64,000 nt of DNA from an uncultured Bacteroidota bacterium (GTDB lineage Bacteria; Bacteroidota; Bacteroidia; 2-12-FULL-35-15), in assembly GCA_903926385.1 (NCBI GenBank), contig CAIYIS010000007.1:135614-199613 (forward strand). Reading direction: 5' to 3'. Of this stretch, positions 44,648 through 53,668 are shown piece by piece (positions within the stretch are counted from its first letter, which is position 1; every line of letters starts with the position of its first letter). Under the pieces are notes generated by a model. The model was not told the DNA's origin, did no database searches, and saw nothing but the letters and a program-made list of their open reading frames with translations. The position numbers were made by a program, and so were the translations under genes.

Positions 44648-45394
44648 TTATAATGTTTTTGAAATTCCGAAATTTATTCCTGTACTATATAAATATGATT
44701 TTACAGGTGCATTAATTACACTAGTTAGCGACCGAGTATACAAAGGTTCTACTTTTATATTTATCTTGTTATTCAACTTGTATTGTAACCCCAATCCTGC
44801 CAACATAGCAAAATTTACGGAGTTAAATCCAGATTTTGTTTGAGTAGTATTTCTTTCCCAATCTTTACTGTCATGCCCTGTTATAAGTGTTGTTTTTTGG
44901 GTAAGAAATATATTTGCAGAAACACCGGCTGTAACATATAAATTCAATTTACCTGTAGTGATAGAATAATTTGCTTTTAGAGGTATACCCAGATAATAAT
45001 AATTGTATTTGTAAGTGTAATACATTATTTTTTGTCCGGCAGGAACATCAGTAAATGATGTTTTTTTCGTTTTCTCTCCTTTATCCGATAATAGTATTCC
45101 TGTTTCTATGGTTAAGCGGTTATTAAGGCGATAAAGTAAATTTAGACCAACTGTATAACCAAATTTTGCTACTTCAAGAGTATCTCTAATTTCTTTTATT
45201 GTTTGACTGGTTTCATCTGCTTTTAAAGTACGGTAGGAATATTCAGGCGAAAAGGAACCACCCAACTCCCATTTATGTGTCTTAGTTGTATCGGTAAGTT
45301 TTATTTTGTTAATCGCTGTTAACGAGTCTTTATTTTGTGAGAATACCGCTACATTTATTAATATCAGTAATGCTATGCTAATTATTTTTTTCAT
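44648..45394 (-). CDS. Outer-membrane beta-barrel protein (PorT/OmpA-barrel-like)
   Basis: The 248-residue protein has a signal peptide ending VFSQ and alternating strands typical of an eight-stranded barrel: GYTVGLNLLYRLNNRLTIE, YNYYYLGIPLKANYSI, KLNLYVTAGVSANIFL, FAMLAGLGLQYKLNN and a final SYLYSTGINFGISKTL. It fits the PorT-family/outer-membrane protein beta-barrel domain of Bacteroidota. It lies 11 bases after the FISUMP lipoprotein gene and one base before the small exported protein gene, so these are an operon. Confidence 0.85.
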   Translation of the reverse strand: MKKIISIALLILINVAVFSQNKDSLTAINKIKLTDTTKTHKWELGGSFSPEYSYRTLKADETSQTIKEIRDTLEVAKFGYTVGLNLLYRLNNRLTIETGILLSDKGEKTKKTSFTDVPAGQKIMYYTYKYNYYYLGIPLKANYSITTGKLNLYVTAGVSANIFLTQKTTLITGHDSKDWERNTTQTKSGFNSVNFAMLAGLGLQYKLNNKINIKVEPLYTRSLTSVINAPVKSYLYSTGINFGISKTL

Positions 45395-45405
45395 TTTTTC
45401 TTTGC

Positions 45406-46152
45406 TTAGTCTTTAACACATCTTACACTGAAACCGTAGGTTTTCAAACCATGATATCTGAAAACATTGGTATTTTTATAATCCAAGTAGCGATACCATG
45501 CTTGTGTACCGTTCGGAGATGAAGTCCACCAAAAACCGGTAGAACCTTGACCTGGATCACCCCAACTGGAGTCGAACATACGACATCCCAAAGAAAGCGC
45601 ACTAAAACAACTTTCGTTTGTATTCCATACATTACTGAAATCTGACCATCCATAGGTGGTGCCTCGCAATACTTTTAATTTCTCTCCTTCGTGTGTTCCT
45701 CTCCAACCTGTAGCGTTAGAAACATCAGGGCTCATTCCTAAATGTTGCTCCAATTCCTGCCATTCCGAATCAGTAGGTATATGCCAACCGGTTGGGGCAA
45801 TGCCACGAGGGTCTGTTACTGCATACCAATTATACAATCGGCCTATGGGGAGGCTTTGATTATTTAAAACATTACAGTAGGCTCCGGTGGTTTTGTGTTG
45901 CCACATTGTGTCCATCGACAAACTAATGAAACTTGTATCGCTGGTATATTTGGTGGTTCGTAAATCTTCGGCCATCCACCATTGGTTTCCTATTTTAATA
46001 GTTGTATACGTGTTGCCGCAAACATCGGTAACAGAACCAAACTCGGGCAGGTTCATTTTTGTTTCCTGTTTTTTGCAACTGGTTATTACCGTTAATAAAA
46101 ACAGAAAAGGTAAAAATTTACTCGTTAGTTTATTTTGACTTGATATCATCAA
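45406..46152 (-). CDS. FISUMP-domain lipoprotein
   Basis: The 248-residue protein has a lipoprotein signal (LFLLTVITSC, Cys at about 26) and the Fibrobacter succinogenes major paralogous (FISUMP) domain: VCGNTYTTIKIGNQWWMAEDLR, GAYCNVLNN, GRLYNWYAV, GWHIPTDSEWQELE, GFWWTSSP, and the C-terminal GFSVRCVKD. Such proteins are surface lipoproteins with a C-type-lectin-like fold; their ligand is not known. It is part of the minus-strand cluster and precedes the barrel gene. Confidence 0.9.
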   Translation of the reverse strand: MMISSQNKLTSKFLPFLFLLTVITSCKKQETKMNLPEFGSVTDVCGNTYTTIKIGNQWWMAEDLRTTKYTSDTSFISLSMDTMWQHKTTGAYCNVLNNQSLPIGRLYNWYAVTDPRGIAPTGWHIPTDSEWQELEQHLGMSPDVSNATGWRGTHEGEKLKVLRGTTYGWSDFSNVWNTNESCFSALSLGCRMFDSSWGDPGQGSTGFWWTSSPNGTQAWYRYLDYKNTNVFRYHGLKTYGFSVRCVKD

Positions 46153-46203
46153 TTTGTTTTTGAAAAATAATATTTTTTGTAACTGTTTACTTGTATGTCT
46201 TTT

Positions 46204-47586
46204 TTAGTTCTTCATAAAAGTTTTGCTTTCTGAAGTTGCTCCATGAAATACTCTAATTAAATACAATCCCATCTGAAAGTCTGAAACATCTATTTGTCGC
46301 GAAATTGTTCCGGACTGTGTTCCAAAATCATTATTCCTTATTTCTGTGCCATAAGCATCGTAAATGGAATATTTCGTTTCCTGAGCGCCATCAATAGTGA
46401 TGTCTATATTTAATACATTACTTACGGGATTAGGATAGAGTGTAAAACCTGAATTGCTTATTATTCCTGGGCAAACAAGGTTAATGTTTCTGTCATTGCA
46501 TTTACCCGGGTAGCAGCACAAATATTGAATGTGATAATTAGCATGTGAGTCGTAATTACATGCCAACGTGTCCATGCAACCAAATACAATTCTGTTATGA
46601 CATAATGAATCGTTGAAACAAGGTGCATTTGCATTATATTCTAAAAAATTTGGGTCGCCACAACCACACACTGGTGCATCCATTGGGTATTTTAACATTC
46701 CTAAAACCGTAGTGTCTGCCCCTACTGTATCGCAAAGCCCTTTAGAAGCTACAAAATTTAACAAATGGCCATTGTTTGTACCTCCGGTAGAATCCCATAC
46801 TTCGAGATTTAGTTCGAACGTAAGTTCACCGGTAGTTGTAAATTGCCCAACTAAAACCTTATGCCCCGATGCAGCTTCACCAGCCACACCCTGGTTTTCC
46901 TGAAGATAAGCATAAGTGCTGTAAAACTTCGAACCTACAAGGCTATCACCGAATACGGTGGTGTCAAGGCCTGATGCTGGAAGCCCGGAATTATTAAAAC
47001 CATTATCTACCCAATTTGAAAAATGTTCTGTCGAAATCATCATACCATCAGCAGTATCTACCGGGATATGCGCTGCTGTATCATTATTTGTGATAAACCC
47101 CGAACTGTGCGAACCTCCTATTAACGAGCCATCAGTGTCATCAGGTTTGTAAACTCCTACATAGCTTGGCGGATTAATTCCACTGCCTACTGCGCATTTA
47201 CCAATGGTAAACCAGCTATCGAGCGGAAGCATGGGAGTGCTCGAAAAATATTGTTTTTTTACACCATACCCGAAAAATGCTGACCTATCCACACAGTTAA
47301 AAAAATTGGCTGTGCTTGCTACTTTTAAAGGATGACAAGCTGTTCCATAGATTTTACGAACTTTGTATCCTGAATCTAACTGAACATACACTCTGTATGT
47401 TATGGAACCTATGGGCAAAAAAGGAGTAGGATACGTTCCCATACTTGCTGTAACATTGGTAGTGTCCGTAGCATCCAAGCTATCCGAAATATAATATTTC
47501 TCTACAAACACATGATGTATCTGTGCGTTTACTTTGTTTGAAAAAAGTAAAACAGACACTAGAAAAAGGGTAAAAAGTGGTTTCAT
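46204..47586 (-). CDS. T9SS cargo with the shared N-domain (paralogue 2)
   Basis: This 460-residue protein has a signal peptide (MKPLFTLFLVSVLLFSNKVNAQ) and a diverged copy of the N-domain seen at 38635 and 51069: VFVEKYYISDSLDA, GSITYRVYVQL, FFNCVDRS, LDSWFTIG, VLVGQFTTTG and FELNLEVW, but with extra Cys residues. After about residue 310 comes a short Cys-rich calcium-loop-like stretch (GCGDPNFLEYNANAPC, GCMDTLACNYDSHANY). The last 75 residues (LYPNPVSNVLNIDI to FMKN) are a T9SS type A sorting domain. It lies downstream of the TonB receptor gene across the 42-bp minisatellite. Confidence 0.88.
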   Translation of the reverse strand: MKPLFTLFLVSVLLFSNKVNAQIHHVFVEKYYISDSLDATDTTNVTASMGTYPTPFLPIGSITYRVYVQLDSGYKVRKIYGTACHPLKVASTANFFNCVDRSAFFGYGVKKQYFSSTPMLPLDSWFTIGKCAVGSGINPPSYVGVYKPDDTDGSLIGGSHSSGFITNNDTAAHIPVDTADGMMISTEHFSNWVDNGFNNSGLPASGLDTTVFGDSLVGSKFYSTYAYLQENQGVAGEAASGHKVLVGQFTTTGELTFELNLEVWDSTGGTNNGHLLNFVASKGLCDTVGADTTVLGMLKYPMDAPVCGCGDPNFLEYNANAPCFNDSLCHNRIVFGCMDTLACNYDSHANYHIQYLCCYPGKCNDRNINLVCPGIISNSGFTLYPNPVSNVLNIDITIDGAQETKYSIYDAYGTEIRNNDFGTQSGTISRQIDVSDFQMGLYLIRVFHGATSESKTFMKN

Positions 47587-47718
47587 GCTATCAGTATTTT
47601 TTAATTTTTTTCTGTTTTATTGTTCGTTTTTTACTGCCTAAAAGGCATTTTTTTGTCAATTTTATCTGCTAACCTGCGTTTTTGGCCTCAAAATCGTAAC
47701 TTGTTATACTTTAGGCGG

Positions 47719-47928
47719 AACAAGTGGCATTTTTTATAGCAAATGCCACTTGCAACGTGTAACAAGTGATGTTTTTTTAACAAAATGCCACTTGTTACGT
47801 GTAACAACTTATGTTTTGTAAACTAAATGCCAGTTGTTACGTCTGACAACTTATGTTTTGAAAACAAAATGCCACTTGTTACGTCTGTCAACCTATGTCT
47901 TGAAAACAAAATATCATCTTTACTGCCT
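47719..47928. repeat. 42-bp minisatellite, array C (about 5 units)
   Basis: Four clear 42-bp units (47719-47886) and a decayed fifth one have consensus AACAACTTATGTTTTG followed by AAAACAAAATGCCACTTG and TTACGTST (S = C or G). The first unit contains a perfect inverted repeat, CAAGTGGCATTT and AAATGCCACTTG, that could fold as a hairpin; later units lose it. The period is twice the 21 bp of the other arrays. It lies between the TonB receptor gene and paralogue 2, both on the minus strand, and may affect read-through. Confidence 0.9.
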
Positions 47929-47952
47929 GGAAAATGAAGTCAGTTTTGTTTA

Positions 47953-50900
47953 TTAAAACTTATAACTCACCCCGAGCAAATAATTAGTACCCCAATGGTA
48001 CTTGTCATAAACAATGTCGTAATTATCTTCAATTTTATAGGCACGAGTAACAGGAGCATTTAATATATCCTTAATCGTTGCGCTTACGAAGAAATGTTTT
48101 CCAATCTTCTGTGTCACCTTAAAGTCGAGTTGATGTCTGGGCATTTCGTAAATATCAGCATAGCCTAAACCTCTTGATCCAATAACTAAACGTGTTCCTT
48201 GAATATTGTAGGTAACAGTAGCTGTCAGTCCTATCGAATCGTTGGTATAAGATAAGATGCCATTAATAATATAAGGCGCTTGCCCCAGCATGGTGCGGGT
48301 TACTGTATCCACCACATAATCGGTTACGGTAGTTCCCACGACTTCCTGACGAGTTCTTACAAAAGAAGTGTATGATTTAACAAGGGTAACATTGGCTCTA
48401 AATTCGAGTCCTTTAATGATTCCTTTTCTTCCTTCCAGTTCAAGACCGGTAACATTAGATTTATCAACATTCACCCAAGTGTACACATCGCTTTGAACAA
48501 GTTCAATATGATTTTTAAATTCTTTATAAAATACACTTAGTGAAATATTGTCTTTGTTTTTAAAGTAAGATTCTATTCTAAAATCGTAATTTTTTATTTC
48601 AACGGTTTTTAAATTCGGGTTACCTCTCACGTTAGTTCTTAATTCATAATCAAACGTAGTGATATTGGAGATTTCTCTCAAACTCGGACGAGCTATTGTT
48701 TGACTATATCCTAAACGAATATTGATTGGGTTTTCTTCACTGTTAATTAATTTGAAAATAACAGTTGCGCTTGGCAAAAGTTTGGTTTCGTTTATTCGGC
48801 CCGGTGTTGCAGGTAATGTACCTTCCTGGTAAAATCTTCTGGGGTCATTATCGCTTAATCCCAAAGAATCAAACTTTTTCAAATCGGTAAACATATTGGT
48901 ATGTTCCATGCGCAACCCGCCGGATAAGCGCAAACGAGGAATCGCCATGTAATCGGCCATTACAAAAGCAGCACTGATTTTACTTTTTCCAAACGAATTG
49001 TTAGTTGGGTTTTCATCTCGGTAATAAAACCAATTCATTGTGCTGTATGGCACAGTTCCATTATTACCTTGAGTTATGCCAAATTGATCTAAGCTTAAAT
49101 AAGAATCAATATCATCATTTTGCATTGAAGTTAAATTATTAGTTCCTTTGCCCAGAAAATAATGATACTGATCAGTCTTGGTGTTGTCTGTTTGATAAGC
49201 TCCGCCAAATTTAAGTTTACGAGATAGCCCGGGTTTGTTGCCCAGCGGCAATTCGGCTGATGCGTGCGAATCAAAAATATTATCCGACAAATAACGATAA
49301 TACCTGTCAACGGAATGTACCAGTGGATCGATGGCGTAAGTGTTGGTGGTTCTGTTTTCTTCAAACTGTAAATATTTAAAGTCGGGAGAATTACTGCTTC
49401 CTTTGGTATACGAGGCATTAAGTTCCAATTTCATTTTTATAAGAGGAATGTAATGTTCCGTTTTTAATTGATACACCATCTGCTTTCTCGACTCATAAAA
49501 TTGTGCCTTTGTGCCAGTAGTTCCAGTTGTATCATATCCGTCCGAAGCTTTATTGGTGCCAGTTAAATTAGGCATAAATAATAATGAAATGCTGTTGTTT
49601 GTATTCATTTTATAGGCAACATTTACAAGGGCACTCCATCCATTCGTTTCTCTTCCTTCTATTCTGTTTTCATATTTATTGAGACGTGTGGTTCCTGTGT
49701 AAACTCCTTCTGCTACTGCTGCAGGGTCGTAAATAGTATTGCTACCATAACGAAAACCGGCAATAAAACCAACCTGTTTGCCCAATACATTAAGTTGGTC
49801 ACCCACACTGAAACTTTGACTGAATGCGAGTGGAGCCTTGCGTTGTGTAGTATTCCAGTTATTCGGAAACGATTGACCGGTCTTGGCAGCACCTGCATTA
49901 ATAGTAGAAAATGCCTGTGAATGATAAGGGCCATTGTTATAAGCCGTAGTTGCTGCCGAAACAGCGGTGGGATTATTAATTAAAGCAGGAGCAAGCAGAC
50001 CAAGCTTAACCAGCCCCAATTTAAAATATAAATCTCCGGCATTGGTTCCTGTAGCCCATCCGGTAATACCCATTGATTTGAAATAGTCACCTAATCCAAG
50101 CGCCACCATTTCCTGATACTGGGAAATATTAGTATTGGTAGATTGAAACTGTGTATGGTCGTGTTCTCTGAATGTATTGTCATATCCCATCCAGTCGGTG
50201 TTGCTGCGTTGCGAAGAAATAACATCTTTAAAAGTAGATTGAGTGTTGTAACCAATCTGAGTTTCCATGTTAATAGCCAATTGTTCCGGGTAATCCTTCG
50301 TTTCAACTGATATGTATGCACCAGCAAAATCACCCGGTAAATCGGGGCTGGCAGTTTTCATAATAATAATATTATCCACCAAAGCTGCCGGAAACATGTC
50401 TAGTTTAATATTGTTTGTAAAAGGATCAAGAGTAGGAATTCGCGAACCATTGATAGTCGTTTTTACATAACGGTCGCCTATACCACGAACAGTTATAAAT
50501 CCTCCATTGGTCGAAACACCCGTTACACGGGCCACAGCAGCCACCACATTGGCATCTCCTGTTTTTTTCATCGTCTCAGACGAAATGTAATCTATCGTAG
50601 TGGAAGAGTTTTTCTTAATGTTTTCCATGTAGTACTCCTTAGCTTTTGTAGATTTAGTAACCACTTCCACAACTGCTAAATCTTTTGTGCTCGACTCCAT
50701 CACAAAGTCTTTCACGATTACTTCCCCTTTTTTAGGATGTACTTCAAATTCTATAGTTTGATAGCTCACATAAGAAATAGTGATAACCTGTGTTGATGAG
50801 TCGGCTAATTTCAGAGAAAAATTTCCATCAAAATCGGAAACGGTTCCCATCGAAGGATTTGATTTTAGGGCAACCGTTACACCTATTAAAGTTTCTCCGG

Positions 50901-50994
50901 TTTTATCGCTCACCTTACCTCTTATAGTTCCTTGGGAAAAAGAGGAGGTAACAGCAATAAAAATTACGTAAAAAAGAAGGGTTATTTTTTTCAT
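47953..50994 (-). CDS. TonB-dependent receptor with N-terminal carboxypeptidase-regulatory domain
   Basis: The 1013-residue outer-membrane receptor has a signal peptide ending SSFSQ, a CarboxypepD-regulatory beta-sandwich (TIRGKVSDKTGETLIGVTVA, about 22-110), a plug (about 125-260; ISSETMKKTGDANVVAAVAR, GGFITVRGIGDRYVKTTING) and a 22-strand-type barrel ending in the terminal Phe of YLLGVSYKF. No SusD-like partner gene is nearby, so it is not a classic glycan-utilisation pair. The genes beside it encode the shared-domain secreted proteins, which suggests that it imports or exports something linked to them. Confidence 0.93.
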   Translation of the reverse strand: MKKITLLFYVIFIAVTSSFSQGTIRGKVSDKTGETLIGVTVALKSNPSMGTVSDFDGNFSLKLADSSTQVITISYVSYQTIEFEVHPKKGEVIVKDFVMESSTKDLAVVEVVTKSTKAKEYYMENIKKNSSTTIDYISSETMKKTGDANVVAAVARVTGVSTNGGFITVRGIGDRYVKTTINGSRIPTLDPFTNNIKLDMFPAALVDNIIIMKTASPDLPGDFAGAYISVETKDYPEQLAINMETQIGYNTQSTFKDVISSQRSNTDWMGYDNTFREHDHTQFQSTNTNISQYQEMVALGLGDYFKSMGITGWATGTNAGDLYFKLGLVKLGLLAPALINNPTAVSAATTAYNNGPYHSQAFSTINAGAAKTGQSFPNNWNTTQRKAPLAFSQSFSVGDQLNVLGKQVGFIAGFRYGSNTIYDPAAVAEGVYTGTTRLNKYENRIEGRETNGWSALVNVAYKMNTNNSISLLFMPNLTGTNKASDGYDTTGTTGTKAQFYESRKQMVYQLKTEHYIPLIKMKLELNASYTKGSSNSPDFKYLQFEENRTTNTYAIDPLVHSVDRYYRYLSDNIFDSHASAELPLGNKPGLSRKLKFGGAYQTDNTKTDQYHYFLGKGTNNLTSMQNDDIDSYLSLDQFGITQGNNGTVPYSTMNWFYYRDENPTNNSFGKSKISAAFVMADYMAIPRLRLSGGLRMEHTNMFTDLKKFDSLGLSDNDPRRFYQEGTLPATPGRINETKLLPSATVIFKLINSEENPINIRLGYSQTIARPSLREISNITTFDYELRTNVRGNPNLKTVEIKNYDFRIESYFKNKDNISLSVFYKEFKNHIELVQSDVYTWVNVDKSNVTGLELEGRKGIIKGLEFRANVTLVKSYTSFVRTRQEVVGTTVTDYVVDTVTRTMLGQAPYIINGILSYTNDSIGLTATVTYNIQGTRLVIGSRGLGYADIYEMPRHQLDFKVTQKIGKHFFVSATIKDILNAPVTRAYKIEDNYDIVYDKYHWGTNYLLGVSYKF

Positions 50995-51012
50995 CGATTA
51001 GCTTCACCAAAT

Positions 51013-51039
51013 CCCATCCTCCCCATGAGAGAGGATGGG
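51013..51039. other. Hairpin in the leader of the TonB receptor gene
   Basis: CCCATCCTC (51013-51021) and GAGGATGGG (51031-51039) form a perfect 9-bp stem with a 9-base loop. It lies 19 bases before the receptor ATG on the minus strand. Its loop side CCCATGAGA resembles that of the hairpin at 41942-41983. Confidence 0.55.
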
Positions 51040-51068
51040 TATGTGAATTAGGACAGGAATAAGTTGGA

Positions 51069-52172
51069 TTAGTATTTAATAAGCTTCTTGGTTGATTTTA
51101 CTCCGTCTTGCATTATTTCAATAAAGTAGATTCCTTTTGAAAATTCAGACACATCAACTTTTTCGGTGTATCTTCCTGAAATAGCACCAATGGTTTTATC
51201 TACCAACACGTTTCCAATCATATCAAAGATTCTGTATGAACTACTGTTCACTTTCTCTGAAGAGTTCAAATCAAGAGTTACAGTGTTAGAAGCTGGATTA
51301 GGGTATACCTCAATAGATGATGTTGCTGGTGTTTTTGGTTTATCTATTCCTACTGTGTTACTACAATAATTAAGAAACGATTTGTAGTATGGGTCAGTAA
51401 TAGGATCAGCTACATAATTTTCAAAAACACCCGGTGTAGGAGTTCCAATTTGGATGTTAAGGTTGAAACAAAAATCACCATCTGTAGTAAACTGACCTAC
51501 AAGAACGATATTAGTTAATGAATCAGGGCCATACGATCCGTTTAATGACGCAATCGAACCATTAGATGTTGTGAAACTACCACCCACCTGACTGATAGCG
51601 TCAAATACTCCACAGTCTCCATTACCTGAATTTCCAATACCAACCACGGTAACCGCTTCAGGTGTTCCTGCAATGCTTCCATCCTGTTGAGTTAGTGCTA
51701 TTCCTATATTACCAGTTGTGTTTTGTAACATACTGTTGGGCATTACAATATTGGAGACTCCATCATCTGCCGACTTCAATACTCCAACATGACCTGTGCT
51801 GGTTCCACCTACTGATAACCATGAATCAAGAGCCACACTGTTATTATGCCAATATTGATTTCCAATCAAATTTGGATATAAGGCCCCTCTGTCTTCATTA
51901 TTAAAGAAAGTTGTAGTAGTGCTAATATTCATTGTGTGTCCGGGAACACCATAAAGAGCTTCAAACTTATAACCCGGAAGCATATCAACAAATATTCGGT
52001 AAGTTACAGAACCAACAGGCAATACACCAATACTGTTCGCTGCATCATTTGCATCCGCAACATAATATCTTTCTACTATCACATTCTCCAATCCATTTTG
52101 TGCTTTCAATGTGCTTCCTGCCATAACTATACTAAGCCCCAATAGTAATTTGTTTAGTGTGTTTTTTTTCAT
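51069..52172 (-). CDS. T9SS cargo with the shared N-domain (paralogue 3)
   Basis: This 367-residue protein has a signal peptide (ending STLKAQ), then the shared N-domain in its clearest form: VIVERYYVADANDA, GSVTYRIFVDMLPGY, LYGVPGHTM, FFNNEDRGAL, VALDSWLSVG, GVLKSADDG, VLVGQFTTDG and FNLNIQIG. It goes almost directly to a T9SS type A sorting domain (VYPNPASNTVTLDLNSS to KLIKY). It is the closest relative of the N-domain of the 38635 protein, aligning along its full length with few gaps. It lies 46 bases after paralogue 4 and 75 bases before the TonB receptor gene. Confidence 0.9.
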   Translation of the reverse strand: MKKNTLNKLLLGLSIVMAGSTLKAQNGLENVIVERYYVADANDAANSIGVLPVGSVTYRIFVDMLPGYKFEALYGVPGHTMNISTTTTFFNNEDRGALYPNLIGNQYWHNNSVALDSWLSVGGTSTGHVGVLKSADDGVSNIVMPNSMLQNTTGNIGIALTQQDGSIAGTPEAVTVVGIGNSGNGDCGVFDAISQVGGSFTTSNGSIASLNGSYGPDSLTNIVLVGQFTTDGDFCFNLNIQIGTPTPGVFENYVADPITDPYYKSFLNYCSNTVGIDKPKTPATSSIEVYPNPASNTVTLDLNSSEKVNSSSYRIFDMIGNVLVDKTIGAISGRYTEKVDVSEFSKGIYFIEIMQDGVKSTKKLIKY

Positions 52173-52218
52173 TTTTGTTTTTTGTTTTTTGTGATTATTA
52201 TTTATTTTGATTGTGTTT

Positions 52219-52989
52219 TTAATTTTTCAGAGCAGCATATGAAATTTCATTTTCTGCTGGATTTTTTGCGACAAAGTTTAAGGTGCCCCCTGTTGGAGTT
52301 CCCATTTGGATGTTTAATTCAAAATTCAGTTTACCATCAGTGGTCAATTGTGCTATCAGCACTTTGTTTTCAGGTGTAGAGCCTTTAATTCCCCCGAACA
52401 CAGCCCACGAGCCATTGTTGCCGGAAAACGAAGCAGCATTGAATGGGTTGTTAAAAAACGAAAGGTCGAAACCGAAAAATACGATAGGTTTTATTTTTTC
52501 AGCCTTAAGTCCGTCAGCTTTTTCAAAGGACTTTATTTTTAGAATGGAACCATCTTTATCATCAGAGAGAGGTACTCCGTTGTGTTCGTCAGTTGCAGCT
52601 CCTAGTGTAATGTATGAATCGAATGCTGCTGTATTGTTTGTTATTTTAACATCATCAATTTTGTCTCCTGTAATATTTCCCCACCTTATATTATTGTAGA
52701 AGTGAGTTGATGTTTTAATTATTAATTCATGATTCGGCACCCCGTAAACAGCCTGAAGCGAATAACCAGGTTTCATGTCCACATATATTCTATACGTGAC
52801 AGCATCTTTTGGAAGTGCCCCCCCTGTTGTGTCAATAAAACCAATAGAATTAGCAGTAGAATATTTCTCTATAATAATACCCTCTAAAGCTGTTTTGTCG
52901 GCTTCAGTAATTAGTTTTTGTACCTGTGCTTTGGCCGAAAAACTTAATATAAGGGCATTTATTAAGACGAATCGATAATGAATCTTCAT
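52219..52989 (-). CDS. Secreted shared-domain protein without a sorting domain (paralogue 4)
   Basis: I use the ATG at 52989, just before the signal peptide (MKIHYRFVLINALILSFSAKAQ); nine more codons are open upstream. The 256-residue product is the shared domain alone: GIIIEKYSTANSIG, AVTYRIYVDMKPGY, VYGVPNHEL, FYNN, AAFDSYITLG, VLIAQLTTDGKLNFELNIQMG, and it ends right after LNFVAKNPAENE. No T9SS sorting signal or lipobox follows, so it may stay in the periplasm or use another route. It is the first gene of the minus-strand cluster. Confidence 0.85.
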   Translation of the reverse strand: MKIHYRFVLINALILSFSAKAQVQKLITEADKTALEGIIIEKYSTANSIGFIDTTGGALPKDAVTYRIYVDMKPGYSLQAVYGVPNHELIIKTSTHFYNNIRWGNITGDKIDDVKITNNTAAFDSYITLGAATDEHNGVPLSDDKDGSILKIKSFEKADGLKAEKIKPIVFFGFDLSFFNNPFNAASFSGNNGSWAVFGGIKGSTPENKVLIAQLTTDGKLNFELNIQMGTPTGGTLNFVAKNPAENEISYAALKN

Positions 52990-53319
52990 GTATAAATTAT
53001 GGTTGTTAAACGCCACAAAAGTCCATAAACATTGTTTCTTTTGGATAAAGCAATTATTATGATTGGGTTATTGCTGGGTTAATTTACTTGTGTTTTGGTC
53101 TTAATATTCGTAATGTATTTTTAACAATCAATATTAATAATACTTTGTCTTTGTTCACTGAGGTGATATCTGAAAGTGCTGAAAACATTGAAAGTTATGA
53201 GAGTTTTTTGGATTTATTTCTTAGGTTTGACTTCGTAACAATTTGTTTATTTAATCATAACTTTACTCTAATATATATGTTGAGTGATTACAGTATTTTT
53301 GTATCAATCAAAATAAGAA
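52990..53319. other. Intergenic region between divergent genes
   Basis: This 330-base AT-rich gap separates the start of the secreted-protein cluster from the small regulatory-domain gene. A 102-codon plus-strand frame (53088-53396) overlaps the next gene and has no recognisable features, so I leave it out. Only the -7 box at 53294-53301 is notable. Confidence 0.4.
53294..53301 (+). promoter_or_regulatory. Bacteroidota -7 box for the gene at 53320
   Basis: TATTTTTG matches TAnnTTTG, 18 bases before the ATG. No firm -33 box. Confidence 0.4.
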
Positions 53320-53646
53320 ATGAAAAAAGCACTTATACTTTTATTATTAACGACTATCATCAACTTAGCTCAAGCTGGAAATTCCTCAAAAGATAACAAC
53401 AGTGATGTGAATAGTGTAATAATTACAGGAAGAATTATAGATAAAAATACCGGTGAAGAAATAATCGGAGCAGAGATTACCATTAATGATAAGGTTTTGT
53501 ATTCTGATATAAACGGCAACTTTTCTGTACTTATTGATGTTAAGTTTCCTGAAGCCATTGTTAAATACATATCATATAAAGATACAAAGACCAAAATCAA
53601 TCCATTTTCATTTAATTCAATTGAAATTGAGATGGATTCCAAATAA
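53320..53646 (+). CDS. Small exported carboxypeptidase-regulatory-like protein
   Basis: The 108-residue protein has a signal peptide (MKKALILLLLTTIINLAQA) and one CarboxypepD-regulatory-like beta-sandwich: VIITGRIIDKNTGEEIIGAEITI, LYSDINGNFSVLI and a strand IVKYISYKDT. This is the same fold as the N-terminal extension of TonB receptors, but here it stands alone. Its role is unknown. It has its own -7 box and is followed by a terminator. Confidence 0.82.
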   Translation: MKKALILLLLTTIINLAQAGNSSKDNNSDVNSVIITGRIIDKNTGEEIIGAEITINDKVLYSDINGNFSVLIDVKFPEAIVKYISYKDTKTKINPFSFNSIEIEMDSK

Positions 53647-53668
53647 TTGATTAAAGTCATAATCGAGT

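Noticed and set aside
47953-52989. Classic SusC/SusD glycan-utilisation locus
   Set aside because: There is a SusC-like receptor but no SusD-like lipoprotein and no glycoside hydrolase in the cluster.
53088-53396. 102-codon plus-strand frame
   Set aside because: It runs into the better supported gene at 53320 in another frame and has no family features.
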